DNA from: Ceratodon purpureus
Lineage: Eukaryota; Streptophyta; Bryopsida; Pseudoditrichales; Ditrichaceae
NCBI GenBank assembly: GCA_014871385.1
Contig: CM026428.1
Location: 3,815,621-3,879,620, forward strand
Reading direction: 5' to 3'
Length of the DNA: 64,000 bases
Every line of letters starts with the position of its first letter. The stretch's first letter is position 1. The translations under genes were made by a program, and so were the position numbers. Under the pieces are notes generated by a model. It ran no database searches. It was given only the letters and a program-made list of their open reading frames with translations, and had not been told where the DNA came from. Below, piece by piece: positions 1 through 10,436 of this stretch.

Positions 1-760
1 CTTATAAATAACTCATCAAAAAACTATTTCTCAAATTCTTAGAGTCAGAAACCAAACCAATCACAAGATCATGATGTTTAAACTTCCAAGACAAGTTATT
101 TCCAATCCTTCAAAAACTAAAATCTTGGCTTCCACGAATTTTCAGAAAATATGCTTTGAGGTTTTAGAATGGGCAATTGAATATTCTATTTAAAGAATGA
201 CTTGAGATTCTTCACAAAAAATTTCAAAACATTAAACCTTAATTTTCATCTTCAAACCATAAATAATTAGAATAAGATGTAGAATAGAGGGAAAAACTAA
301 ACTACTAATTTTGTCCACATAAAAGTAGATATTGTCAATTCCAACGGTGAAAATGATGTAACAAGTAACCAAAAACTTTTCCAATTTTTAATTTTGAAAA
401 ATTGCTAAAATCGAGTTCAAAATCAATAGTTGAAGTTATTTTTGATGAAGAGTTGACCGAACTGCCCGCATAATATGACTTCTCATATCTCTTACCTCAC
501 TTATTGGATTGGCATGGCTCAAAGCTTCCTATGTGCATACAAATCAGTAGAAAATGATGATATTTTAATTTATTTTTAAAAAAAAGATTTGAGTTTTTTT
601 TATGCTGCCCGCGTTGAGATTTTGAACCTTTAATCCTTCATAACTTTTGCATTACATATCAGAATCATATGAAACAAAGCTTCACATGTACGTAATGACT
701 GAAAGAATCTACATACAAAATTTCAAAACTTAATAATTATTTTTGACGCCGTTGCAGCCT
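1..760. repeat. AT-rich dispersed repeat, copy 1
   Basis: This AT-rich noncoding stretch matches 41030-42120 at several collinear places: the segment around ATCATGATGTTTAAACTTC (69-87 and 41083-41101), the segment around GTCCACATAAAAGTAGAT (near 313 and 41868), and the segment around CATAACTTTTGCATTACATAT (near 639 and 42055). The two copies are clearly diverged. No coding potential or terminal repeats were seen, so the family is unassigned. Confidence 0.6.
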
Positions 761-1040
761 GCCCAAAATAGGCTGCGACCACATTTTGGACAGTGGATTT
801 AAGTCGCGCTAAGGGTCCCTTCACACCTGGAGGTGTGTACCACCGGCTACCGACTGTCTAACTCCGGGCCCTCCAAAAAACCCGTTTCCGATTCACAGGG
901 TTCGAGTTAATTTACAGGGGGTTGGGTCTCGTGATAGGCCAGAGTCGGGGATCGGGGGCCGGGGTTCTTGCTGTATTTAAGTCACGCTAAGAGAACTTCA
1001 GTTATTGTAAGTGTATTTAACTTATGGACTGAATTTTATG
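761..1040. other. noncoding junction segment
   Basis: This stretch of moderate GC contains two short related phrases (ATTTAAGTCGCGCTAAG near 798 and ATTTAAGTCACGCTAAG near 975). It lies between the AT-rich repeat and the first CpG-dense array. I see no gene in it. Confidence 0.35.
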
Positions 1041-1700
1041 TTACGTGGATTTGAACTCTGATCCCGCCCGCATGGTCGCGCGCGTTTGCGCGCGCCCGTA
1101 GTGTGCGTACTCGCGCGCGCGCGAACCTGCTCCAGCGAGAATAAAACCAGGATTACGCCCGCCCGTGCGCGCGCGCACGAACTGCTCGCGCGCGTGCGAA
1201 GTGCTCGCGCCCGTCGCGCCCACAGCGCACAAACGGATACTGAAATGTGGAACACCCGACGGTGTCTCCGTCGTTTGGCTCGCGCCCGATTCCGCATGCG
1301 CCCGCCCGATTTCGCGCGCGCCCGACAGTGCACGCGCGCGCGCACTGCAACCTGGGTGGGGGACTAATTTCTCTCCCCAAACTCTCTTTTCCATTTGCCC
1401 GCGCCCGTACGCGCGCATCGTCCTGATCGCGCCCGTCAAACCAACCGCGCGCGCGCGGTCGCGTGATTCTGAATCTCTTCCTCCCCCACAATGTCCCCCG
1501 CATTTCGTTCGCGCCCAATTTCGCGCGCGCCCGATTGCGCGCGCCCGTCAATACTCGCGCGCGCGCACTGCAACCATGTCATGGAAGTAATTTCTCCCCA
1601 TTCAGTCCCTCGTTCCATTTGCACGCGCCCGGACGCGCTCGCGCCCATCAATGCGGGCGCCCGTTTTGCACGCGCCCAAGCACTCCAACAACATCACTCA
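1041..1700. repeat. CpG-dense short-motif array (i), CGCGCCCG type
   Basis: A 650-bp array of degenerate CGCGCCCG, CGCGCGCGC and CTCGCGCCCGT motifs, with the C-rich version on the plus strand. It stays open in several frames on both strands only because it is GC-rich and low in complexity, so these ORFs are not genes. Arrays with the same motif are at 2850-3110, 3430-3775, 7806-8185 (opposite orientation) and 10128-10436. CpG is dense here although the surroundings are AT-rich. Confidence 0.75.
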
Positions 1701-1789
1701 AATAAATTTTATGATTCCCCCACTCTCCCATCGTATCCCCTTGTTTTTATTAAATAATCCCACACTCTCTAAATTTTTAATTGTTTTTT

Positions 1790-2700
1790 TTCCCCCTCTT
1801 TGAACAGTACGTTTTTATTTAACTCGTAATCTCATTTTGTCTGTTCATTTTTATAATATACTAAAGGTAGTAAATCTTCATGTCGACCCAGAGTCACATG
1901 AAGATCCTCTAAGCGCCTGAGTTCAGCTGATTTATATCCACTATTTTTTTTTTTCCCACTGTTTTTTTTTTCCCCCTTCGTTGAACACTACGCTTTTATT
2001 TAATTCCTTCTTTCATTTTGTTTGTTCAATTTTATAATTCCACCTCTCCCCCTTCTTCCCGCCTTATTTTTATTCAATACTTCTACGCTCTGTAATTTGT
2101 TTTATATTTTTTTTTCCCCTTCGTTGAACACTACGCTTTCATTTAATACCTTCTCTCATTTTGTTTGTTTATTTTTATAATTCCACCTCTAGTCTATCCT
2201 CCCGCCTTATATTTATTCAATACTCCTACGCTCTTTAATTCCTTTTTTTTTCCCCCCTTCGTTGAACACTACGCTTTTATTTAATTCCTTCTTTCATTTT
2301 GTTTGTTCAATTTTATAATTTCACCTCTCCCCCATCTTCCCGCCTTATTTTTATTCAATACTTCTACGCTCTGTAATTTGTTTTATATTTTTATTTCCCT
2401 TTCGTTGAACACTACGCTTTCATTTAATACCTTCTCTCATTTTGTTTGTTCATTTTTATAATTCCACCTCTAGTCTATCCTCCCGCCTTATATTTATTCA
2501 ATACTCCTACGCTCTTTAAATCCCTTTTTTTTTTTTTCCCCTCTTTGTTGAACACTATCATTCTATTTAATTCCTTCTCTCATTTCGTTTGTTCATTTTT
2601 ATAATTCCACATCTCCCCCATCCTCCCGCCTTATTTTTATTCAATACTCCTATGCTATTTAATTTGTTTTTTTTATTTTTTTCTTCATTTTATAAATTTG
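1790..2700. repeat. tandem repeat of about 141 bp with 281-bp higher-order period
   Basis: The phrase TTGAACACTACG recurs at about 1981, 2124, 2262, 2405 and 2548, with a diverged copy near 1800, each time after a T/C-rich run. Spacings of 143 and 138 bp alternate, giving a 281-bp two-unit higher-order period. No coding content. Confidence 0.75.
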
Positions 2701-2849
2701 AATGCCTATTCGTTTACTTTTTTTTTTTTTTTCTTTCTTTTGGGTACTCCAATCTCCCATACTAATGGATGGTATTTCAGTGTAGTCCAGTCTCTCCCTT
2801 AAGCTTTATTTTTTTTCTTTTTTTGAACTTACGACTTTTAAACTTCATT

Positions 2850-3110
2850 GAGCGCGCCCTGTTGGATCGCGCGCGTCCGAACGCGCCCGCAGGCGCCGGC
2901 GCGGTGGTGTCCGCAGTGGACCCATTGAACCTGCTCACGCGCGCGCGCGCACACTCGCGACCGCGCCCGCAAGTACGCGCGCGCGCCTGATTGTTCGACG
3001 CGCGCACGCGTCGTCCCCGACCTGCGCTCGCCCTGCTCGCGCCCACCCGTTCGCGCGCGCCTGCTCGCGCCCCACGCCGCCTGCGCGCGCGCTCGGGGTT
3101 TCAACTGGAT
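2850..3110. repeat. CpG-dense short-motif array (ii), CGCGCCCG type
   Basis: Degenerate CGCGCCCG and CGCGCGCGC motifs in the same orientation as array (i). It is followed by about 320 bp of ordinary sequence (3111-3429) in which I see no gene. Confidence 0.7.
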
Positions 3111-3429
3111 TAGTGCAGTAACTAGTAAAATTTATCCCATATTTTAAGTTAACACTCCCTGAGGTTAGCTTAAAACGACTTACCTTCCACTAGGAGGGCA
3201 GAAACATGAGGGGCGAAATGACAACCTGCTCTAGTTCTTAGACATGTGTGAATGGAGTGGTTTGTCCTTTCGCACTGTCATGTTTCTCATTTTTTTTACT
3301 AAAATAGGGTTCCTTTTAATGTAGATGTGCACGTGTATGTAGTTCACACACTTTAAATTATTTAAATTTTATTCATTTTTCCCTCTCGTTGTTACTTCTT
3401 CTCATAGAATTGAGGTGGTCAAATCGATC

Positions 3430-3775
3430 CCGGCCGTTTGATCGCGCCCGCACCCGACCGCCCGTGCGCGCCCGCGCCTGCATTCGCCCGCCGCTCTCCG
3501 CCCGTGCGCGCCCGCGCCCGCATTCGCCCGCTGCTCTCCGCCCGCGCCCGCCCGCGCCCGCCCGCGCCCGCCCGCTTCGCGATCCAGCGCTCGCGCGTGC
3601 ATGCGCCCGCCCCCGCCCGTCTTCCAGCGCGCGCGCTATCCGCCACGCGGCCTTCAATCGCGCGCACCCACCTGCGCCCGCCCGTTCGCCTCGGAGCGCG
3701 CCCGATCTTCTGGTGCGCGCGCGCCCGTTCGGTCGCGCCCGTCCGGACAGTACTCGCCCGGTCGAGGGCGGCAGT
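3430..3775. repeat. CpG-dense short-motif array (iii), upstream of the hAT gene
   Basis: A run of CGCGCCCG and CGCCCG motifs, C-rich on the plus strand, ending directly at a TATA box. Its position suggests a promoter-proximal or subterminal transposon array serving the hAT gene that follows. Function is inferred from position only. Confidence 0.7.
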
Positions 3776-3782
3776 ATATAAA
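3775..3782 (+). promoter_or_regulatory. TATA box of the hAT transposase gene
   Basis: A perfect TATATAAA lies at the end of CpG array (iii), about 245 bp upstream of the hAT start codon and in the right orientation. That leaves a leader of roughly 210 nt, assuming initiation about 30 bp downstream. Confidence 0.6.
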
Positions 3783-4025
3783 CTGCCCCCTTGATTTGAC
3801 ATCCACCTTACCTCCTTGCGTGCTTCATGTCCTGGGTCTCCTTGAGGGCTCCTTGCTTGAAACTGTTAGCTTGGGGAGACACTTGGTTTGGGTGGGGGGA
3901 ATGTAAAAATTCTTCTCTCCATAAATCAATGTGTCAGGCACTTTTCAGACACACTAAGTTATTCAGATAATAATCTTTTGGTACTACTGGTCCTATTAGT
4001 CCCGATACTTCCCTAATCATTCACT

Positions 4026-7000
4026 ATGGATCCGGATGAAGCGGTTGAACCGGTTGAAGTGGTTGCTCCGGCTAGAGCCATTCCAAGACTCGGTACGAGA
4101 GAGTGGGCACCATGGTTTTCGATCAAGTTCCAGGAAGGGTCACTGTCACATAAGGTAGCCCAATGTGTGTATTGCAGGACCAAGTTTTCGTACGTGAGGT
4201 CCAGGTGCTTTCAGCATTATGGTTGGGACCAGTCCAATCTCTCGAGGGTTTGCCAAAAGGCACCTACCGTAGTGAAGAGGAAGTTTCAGTTTTGCGCTGG
4301 AAAGATTCCCGGCCCTTTGACACAGGAGGAGGTGGATGGTATCAGGCCAACGTTCCCCGCGTCAGTTCAACGTGGAACATCCAGTGCTTCCACACACGGC
4401 ACTCTGTACGGTGGATCCGAACCCTCGTATAATGATTCCGAAGAGGACCGAAATGTCTCCAGTGTTGCACCTAGTAGGGCCGGTTCGAATACCACTAGGA
4501 GCTTGCGGCAACAGGACATGAGTGAAGTACTCCAGATCGCCAAGCGGAAGGAGCTGGACATGTTGTGGTCATCCTTCTTTTACGAAGCCAACGTCGCATT
4601 CAACGTGGCCAAGCACCCAGCATTTATTAAGGCGGTGAGCACAACCGCGGCTGCCGGATTTAACTACAGTCCTCCTTCCTATGACGCGATGCGAACAACG
4701 CACATCAAGGAAAAAAAGAAGTTAATCAAGGCAAAGATTGATGAACGTACGAAAACCTCGACCGAGTTATACGGGGGTACCATATGCTCCGATGGCTGGG
4801 ATAATGTGAATCGCCGACCGTTGATGAATGTCATGCTAGTATGTCCGGCAGGCGATGTATTTCTTGGGTCTGTTGATACGACTGGCGAGAAGAAGTCAAT
4901 GGGATATATTGCCGGGGAGATGAAGAAATATATTCGAGAAATTGGCCCTCAGAATGTTGTCCAGATTTGCACGGACAATGCAGCCAACATGCTTGGCGCC
5001 ATGGATAATATCCTGGAGGAGTTTCCTCACATGTACAAGCAGGGCTGTTGTGCCCATATTCTAGATCTTCTTATGGAGGACTGGGGCAAGGAAGTCTTTG
5101 TGAAGGATTTGGTCGCCAAGGCTAAACACGTGTGTCATTACATTCGGAGACACCATGTTCCCATGGCCCTTTTCCGCAAATTTGAACCGAAGTTGTCCTT
5201 GGTGGTTCCCGCTGAAACCAGATTCGCTTGTAACTATCTGATGATAGAGCGCCTTATGGAGGTTAAATTTGCTTTGGAGCAAGTGGTCATGGCACAGGAG
5301 TGGTACGAGTATGTCGACGGTTTATTCAACCAAACCGAGGGGGTGCGTAATCATGCACGCGCAAGCGTAGTGCGTCAAACAATTCGTGACGATGGGTTCT
5401 GGCATCAGTGTGACAACTTCACGCACCTAGTGAAACCAGCCCTAGTAGCTCTCAGGACCTTCGATGGAAGCCAGCCGGCAATGGGCAAGGCATGGATTAC
5501 AATGAGCAACCTAAAGGATCACGTGTACAATCTCCGAGGATCCCCTTGCTTTTTCCCACCTGTCATGGCAACAAGGATGGAGCTGCGGTTCGACCGTAGA
5601 TGGGACATGATGCATACCGATCTTCATTATGCCGCGGCGCTCTTGAACCCTTGGGTTAGAACGCATAAGGGCTTACAAGTCATAGGAGAAGCGAAGGCGG
5701 CTCTCAATCGGGTGTTTCGTCAGGTGGGTGGCCAAATGGGAATTCCATTTGGCGATCTTATGAAAGAGATGATCGAGTTCGACGAGGGACGTGGCCCTTA
5801 CAGCCCCGAAGTGACCATCGATATCAGAGGTTTGAATCTGGAACCCCATCAATGGTGGCAGAGGATTGGAGGGGGACCATTGGCAGTCATTGCGAAGCGC
5901 ATTTTATCTCAGGTCTGCTCCGCCTCATCGTGTGAACGGAATTGGAGCATGTACTCGTTTGTCCACAACAAGGTACGCAACCGCCTGGGGTTAGAGAAGT
6001 CTGAGGCCTTGGTGTACATTTATACGAATAGCAGACTCCTCCGCGAACGCCCAAAGCCCAACCCCCTCAGATGGTACGAGAACAATGCATGGTCAGAGGA
6101 GTCGGATCCGGAGAGAGATCCAAGCGAAGAGGAAGGAGATGACGACGATCATTACATACCAGTTGACCATGCAGGCAGTGGGGATGATGATGTCTGGGGA
6201 CATGATAACGTCGACGTTAACACGAATGGGCAAAACGACGGTAATGGCAACGGACGCGGTGACCCTAACCGCAACAATCCGCGTGACCGCAACAACCACG
6301 ACGATAACGGTGATGAGTACGACTTCAACAATGAACCAGAATATAACCAGGGAAACCCGGACATGAACATCTATGGAGACGAATTACCCACGCTCCCGGT
6401 ATTTGATGAAGCGGCTAATGCAGAAGGAAGAGGCGCTCGTGACGAAAGAGATGCTATTCCAGTCCAAATCAATCCTGAGAACAATGACGGGGTTGCAGAT
6501 GATTCATCCAGCGAGGACCATCTAGGCAACGATATCCATGCTGGCGATGATGATGACGACAGTGACGAAGGGGGTGATGGAAGTCATGGACGGGCTGTAG
6601 ATGGACCTCATTGGACCGGCCTCGTTAGTGGGGAGGGCAACTGGGGAACCGTTCCGGCACAAGGCGACTCAAGCTTGTTTCAAGAGATTCCTCCTGCTCA
6701 CGAGAGAAGGACTGTGCACGCAATCCCCGCACAGACTGTGGCTCCATCGCAACCCACTGGTACGGGGGGTATCGAACCAGATACAATCGTGGATGGAAGC
6801 CTGGCTCGGAGGCCCACAAGTTCAATGGGCGCAAAAATAGCTCGACTCCTTAGATCATCAGCAGCGGCGAGGCCTCCACTCAATCGAGCTAGTGGTAGTC
6901 GGCGTGGTGCCTCCACCGCCAAGCTAGTCCCCGTGGCGCCAGCTATAGACGAAGCCGTACAGAATGTGGCCCAACGTGGTGCGAAGAAGTCCACAGCCAA

Positions 7001-7472
7001 GGTTGTTAGGAAACCACCATCACAAGAACCCCGCGGAGGAACACGAAAGTCAAGCAAAAAAACTGGACCTGATCCCCTTCCATTCTATACAGGATACACT
7101 GAAGGGGGGCCTTCTTCTGGAACTGGGGTTGTTCGCACACGCATAAACTTTGAGGATGGCATCACAGCCATCGGTAATTCCGGAAAGGAGAGGCCTATGA
7201 AGCGCCTAGTAAGTGCCAGAGATGGCAATACGGGTGAAGTTTCCGTGCAAGTGCGCAATCTTACATCGGAGGTGGAAGGAGAGGTACAAGCTCCAGTGGT
7301 CGGAGCTCCTGAGGATGAAGGTGACAACGAGCACTCAGAGGAGGTAGACCCCGATTGCGATGAGGCGCCAGATGACGAAGATGTGATAATCCGGCACGAA
7401 TTGGGGCCCACTGTAGCTCGGAAAAGACAATCTTCACGCAAGAAGAAGCCCCGCAAAGCAAGGAGAGTCTAG
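4026..7472 (+). CDS. hAT-superfamily transposase with BED finger and long charged tail
   Basis: An intact, intronless 1148-aa ORF that starts at an ATG. An N-terminal BED-type zinc finger (CVYC at residues 47-50, H64, C76) should bind transposon ends. A DUF659/hAT catalytic core follows, with candidate catalytic D256 (CSDGW), D317 (CTDNAAN) and E637 (CERNWS), the last inside the C-terminal dimerisation region (about 625-670). Autonomous hAT transposases are usually 600-900 aa. Here roughly 460 extra residues follow: a very acidic Asp/Asn/Glu/Gly-rich stretch, then a Ser/Pro-rich and finally basic tail (RKKKPRKARRV) that looks like a nuclear localisation signal. A TATA box lies upstream after array (iii). 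The array beyond the gene (7806-8185) has opposite orientation, as expected of hAT subterminal repeats. I could not define exact termini or an 8-bp target duplication. No break is seen. Confidence 0.9.
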   Translation: MDPDEAVEPVEVVAPARAIPRLGTREWAPWFSIKFQEGSLSHKVAQCVYCRTKFSYVRSRCFQHYGWDQSNLSRVCQKAPTVVKRKFQFCAGKIPGPLTQEEVDGIRPTFPASVQRGTSSASTHGTLYGGSEPSYNDSEEDRNVSSVAPSRAGSNTTRSLRQQDMSEVLQIAKRKELDMLWSSFFYEANVAFNVAKHPAFIKAVSTTAAAGFNYSPPSYDAMRTTHIKEKKKLIKAKIDERTKTSTELYGGTICSDGWDNVNRRPLMNVMLVCPAGDVFLGSVDTTGEKKSMGYIAGEMKKYIREIGPQNVVQICTDNAANMLGAMDNILEEFPHMYKQGCCAHILDLLMEDWGKEVFVKDLVAKAKHVCHYIRRHHVPMALFRKFEPKLSLVVPAETRFACNYLMIERLMEVKFALEQVVMAQEWYEYVDGLFNQTEGVRNHARASVVRQTIRDDGFWHQCDNFTHLVKPALVALRTFDGSQPAMGKAWITMSNLKDHVYNLRGSPCFFPPVMATRMELRFDRRWDMMHTDLHYAAALLNPWVRTHKGLQVIGEAKAALNRVFRQVGGQMGIPFGDLMKEMIEFDEGRGPYSPEVTIDIRGLNLEPHQWWQRIGGGPLAVIAKRILSQVCSASSCERNWSMYSFVHNKVRNRLGLEKSEALVYIYTNSRLLRERPKPNPLRWYENNAWSEESDPERDPSEEEGDDDDHYIPVDHAGSGDDDVWGHDNVDVNTNGQNDGNGNGRGDPNRNNPRDRNNHDDNGDEYDFNNEPEYNQGNPDMNIYGDELPTLPVFDEAANAEGRGARDERDAIPVQINPENNDGVADDSSSEDHLGNDIHAGDDDDDSDEGGDGSHGRAVDGPHWTGLVSGEGNWGTVPAQGDSSLFQEIPPAHERRTVHAIPAQTVAPSQPTGTGGIEPDTIVDGSLARRPTSSMGAKIARLLRSSAAARPPLNRASGSRRGASTAKLVPVAPAIDEAVQNVAQRGAKKSTAKVVRKPPSQEPRGGTRKSSKKTGPDPLPFYTGYTEGGPSSGTGVVRTRINFEDGITAIGNSGKERPMKRLVSARDGNTGEVSVQVRNLTSEVEGEVQAPVVGAPEDEGDNEHSEEVDPDCDEAPDDEDVIIRHELGPTVARKRQSSRKKKPRKARRV

Positions 7473-7805
7473 ACTGTGGTCACCTTTTTAGCGCATGAAG
7501 TAGCAGTAAATCTAAACATAAAATCTACCGGCTAAAAACCAAAAAAAATACTACGTTATTCTTAATGTTTTTTTTTTTTTTTTGGTAGCACCTTCTTATT
7601 ACGTAGGCTTATACTGTTACTTAGAGTCAACCTAGTTCATTATCTCACACTCGAAGGAATTGTATGGTTGTGCTCTGTATTAATTTTTGTGCGCTAAATG
7701 CGGTTAATATATCTCCATTGAGTAATTTCCCAGTGAATTTTTTTGGTATTCTGTTCAATATACGAGTATACCGTAACCGAACCTGTACAGTGTATGTAAC
7801 GCTGC
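7473..7805. other. 3' flank of the hAT gene
   Basis: AT-rich with a T-run near 7567. It presumably contains the 3' end of the hAT transcript. I see no other feature. Confidence 0.4.
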
Positions 7806-8185
7806 CTATCCGGGCGCGTGCACTGGGACGGGCGCGTACAGGAAGGCGCCCGCAGGGGCACGGTGTCGGGCGCGTGCGCGGGGACGGGCGCGTGCACGGT
7901 CACGGGCGCGTACAGCGTGCTCGCGCGTACAGATAACCGGCGCGCGCAGGGGTACGGGCGCGAGCACGCGGGCACGGGCGCCTCCGGCGTCGGGCGCGCC
8001 CGATGTGGGCTGACGGGCGCGCACGTGGGCACGGGCGCGCAAACGCGGGCACGGGCGAGGGCAGTCCCCCGCGCGAACGCGGTGGACGGGCGCGTGCAGA
8101 CGGGCGCATGCGGATGGGCGCGTGTGGAGGCCCTGTGCGCGCGCGTGTACGCGCTTACGGGCGCGAACAGCCGAGGGGAGCATAA
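7806..8185. repeat. CpG-dense short-motif array (iv), inverted orientation
   Basis: The same motif family as arrays (i)-(iii) but with the G-rich version (CGGGCGCG) on the plus strand. It therefore forms an inverted pair both with array (iii) around the hAT gene and with array (v) around the kinase gene. It ends at a TATA-like box. Confidence 0.75.
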
Positions 8186-8187
8186 AA
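8182..8187 (+). promoter_or_regulatory. TATA-like box of the kinase gene
   Basis: ATAAAA directly follows array (iv), about 180 bp upstream of the kinase ATG. This repeats the array-TATA-leader-ORF arrangement of the hAT gene. Confidence 0.5.
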
Positions 8188-8364
8188 GGCGCCCCTTAAC
8201 CCTTATTTTCTACTTTTCAAAGTCTCCTCTTCCAGGTGGCTCCTTGTCCTAGCCCGTGACTCCACGTGCTCTGCTTGGAACTGCAGGAAGTGGGAGCAAC
8301 CAGATTGGGTGGGGGGGATCTTTTGGTTTTTTTTTTATTGTGTGTCCAGTTCATTATTCCAACT

Positions 8365-9933
8365 ATGTCGGTCTCTCGCGGATCCGGGAAACGCCCTGCC
8401 TACGTAGATCTTGATGCTCCTGTAGAGGATGTGATGGCAACCTCCACAGCACCGACCGTTACAGGCTCAAACCCGTCATCAAGCTCATCGGGAAAGAAGA
8501 ACCGGAAGTCGGCGAGTGAGAGGGACCCGGACTACCCACCTCCTCGGTACCAGGAATTCGTTAGAGAGCTAGCATTGGAGTGGTACGGATGTCGGAAACG
8601 GGAGATGATTACCCGTACGTACGTTGAGAAGGGGGAGACCGGAATTAAGGACTTAAAGACCCATTTGGAAGAGTATTTGTGGAAGAAGCTGGACCTTTCC
8701 GAGAGATATAATGATTGTATTCATTACTTTCATTTCCCTAAGTGGATGGAGCAACAAATAACAACAAACACTACGAACATTGTGCATGTCTTTGAGTGTG
8801 TCAACAAGAAGCCAAAGGAGGGCTACTCGCGGGCGCAGAAGGAAGAGATAGAGAAGCTCAAATATGTCCAGGATTCGTGCGCGAGATTCTCGAATAATAA
8901 GACGAGGGCGAGGCCATGGCTTGAAGCTGGACTGAAAAGCGCAATGGAGAAGTACTTGTGGGGAGCAGTGGTTGGAGTTCCGAGAGGGGTCAAGTTGGTT
9001 CCGCTGTCAGGCACAAAGGAAGGCGGTTATGGTAAAGTCCGAAAATTACGTATTGTTGGCATGCAAACCATACCTGAGACTTGTGTCTTTGCGGGGAAGA
9101 CGTCCAAGGCTCCTGACGAGACCCAGAAGCGGCACGAGACATCAATAGAAGCCATGGTTTGCAGAATTGACCATCCCGGCGTTATTAAGTTTTTTGCGGT
9201 CAATGACTGGACGATGGAAGCCTACACGCTTTGGTGGAATGGGGATTGCCTGCAGAATTTTCTGCACAAGTTCAATTCAAATATCGGTGAGGGTACTCAG
9301 AACCGTAACATCCACAAGCAGATCGATATGCCCATGGAAACACGTGACCGTGTTAAGGCCTTCCGCACCCATAGGGCCAAGCTAGCTTGGGCACTCATCT
9401 GTATTATGGACCGGGTGCATAAGGGGTATTTGCAGCATAATGACATCTCCCCGGGAAATGTCTTGCTTCACTTCCCAGAGGATAAAGTGAGCGAGGTTTA
9501 CATTGGAGTATGCGACTGGGGCCTTGCAAGTCGAGTGTGTGAGACAACTCCTTCAAGGTACGGTTACCCAAGTGATGAGGCGCGTACGGAAGCCTTCAAG
9601 GAACGTGGTAGTTTTGTGGCTCCGGAGTTGTGGTACACTTATGGTAAGCGAAATTCGGAGACCTCTTATGAAACTGTAAGGAGGAGACATCTATATACGC
9701 AGGCTGCCGATGCGTACTCGGTTGGAGTGGTAGCAAATAAGATTTGGGATAACGAGGACGACTTCGACCTTTTCAAGGATACAGCGGGGAAGGCTAGATT
9801 TGCGGTGGCGTTGAAGGAGCTCACAAATCCCGATCCCAAGAGCCGCTCCACCTTGCGTTTGGTCCACGCTACTCTAACAGCCCCTCCCTACAATTTCCAA
9901 ATCCCAGAGTGTTGTTATCGCAAACATATTTAG
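8365..9933 (+). CDS. protein kinase-like protein lying between inverted CpG arrays
   Basis: An intact, intronless ORF of 522 aa from the first in-frame ATG; upstream codons are open but lack an ATG. Residues 1-50 are Ser-rich and basic, and about 60-200 form a domain I do not recognise. The C-terminal half is a complete kinase fold: glycine loop GTKEGGYGKV (from about 216), candidate VAIK lysine K245 in FAGKT, helix-C glutamate about 258-262, catalytic loop HNDISPGN with D360 and N365, DWG in place of DFG (D384), and APE-like APEL. The catalytic and metal-binding residues are therefore present, so it could be active. The HxDISxGN loop resembles fungal FunK1-type kinases, but I would not assign a family. 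A shorter relative lies at 13369-14220. Because array (iv) and array (v) flank it in inverted orientation, it may be transposon cargo; this is inference. Confidence 0.8.
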   Translation: MSVSRGSGKRPAYVDLDAPVEDVMATSTAPTVTGSNPSSSSSGKKNRKSASERDPDYPPPRYQEFVRELALEWYGCRKREMITRTYVEKGETGIKDLKTHLEEYLWKKLDLSERYNDCIHYFHFPKWMEQQITTNTTNIVHVFECVNKKPKEGYSRAQKEEIEKLKYVQDSCARFSNNKTRARPWLEAGLKSAMEKYLWGAVVGVPRGVKLVPLSGTKEGGYGKVRKLRIVGMQTIPETCVFAGKTSKAPDETQKRHETSIEAMVCRIDHPGVIKFFAVNDWTMEAYTLWWNGDCLQNFLHKFNSNIGEGTQNRNIHKQIDMPMETRDRVKAFRTHRAKLAWALICIMDRVHKGYLQHNDISPGNVLLHFPEDKVSEVYIGVCDWGLASRVCETTPSRYGYPSDEARTEAFKERGSFVAPELWYTYGKRNSETSYETVRRRHLYTQAADAYSVGVVANKIWDNEDDFDLFKDTAGKARFAVALKELTNPDPKSRSTLRLVHATLTAPPYNFQIPECCYRKHI

Positions 9934-10127
9934 AAGTAGGCAAGTAGTGACAACAATGTGATATTCTCAGTTCTCCATAAGAGGGGACATTTTTTGTAAG
10001 TGGTTTACTGCCACAATTTTGCAAAACTTTTCAATAAACATTGCACTTCCCAATTGCCCTCTTCTGAAATACATGCCCTCTCTTGTCATTTATGATTTTG
10101 CCCGATGTCGCTCTTTCCCTACTAACC
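9934..10127. other. 3' flank of the kinase gene
   Basis: AT-rich segment that presumably holds the kinase 3' UTR. Nothing else is visible. Confidence 0.35.
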
Positions 10128-10436
10128 TGCAGCGCTCGCGCCCGACCGCCGGCGCCCGATGCAGCGCACTCGCCCAAATGCACGCGCCCGATCCAGGCTC
10201 GCGCCCACATGACCGCGCCCGATAAGTGTGCTCGCGACCGTCAATTGGATCGCGCCCGCAGCGACGCTCGCGCCCGTTCGCAGGCGCACGCGCGCGACCG
10301 GAACGACGCACGCGCCCTCGCTCTCGCGCACTCCAGCGCGCGCCCGTGACATCGCGTTCGCGCGGACGCTCGCGCCCGTCGTCCTGCTCGCGCCCACCCG
10401 CTCGCGCCCGTAATCGCGCTCGCGCCCGCACTAATT
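10128..10436. repeat. CpG-dense short-motif array (v), downstream of the kinase
   Basis: CTCGCGCCCG-type motifs, C-rich on the plus strand, inverted relative to array (iv). The flanks of arrays (iv) and (v) share the 7-mer TACAGTG (about 7788 and 10465), which could be a remnant of a target duplication. Seven bases alone are weak evidence. Confidence 0.7.

Noticed and set aside
1022-1757. Several overlapping Arg/Ala-rich ORFs on both strands
   Set aside because: They exist only because the CGCGCCCG array lacks stops. Composition is repetitive, frames overlap, and the same happens at 2769-3104, 3373-3906, 7694-8252 and 10019-10476.
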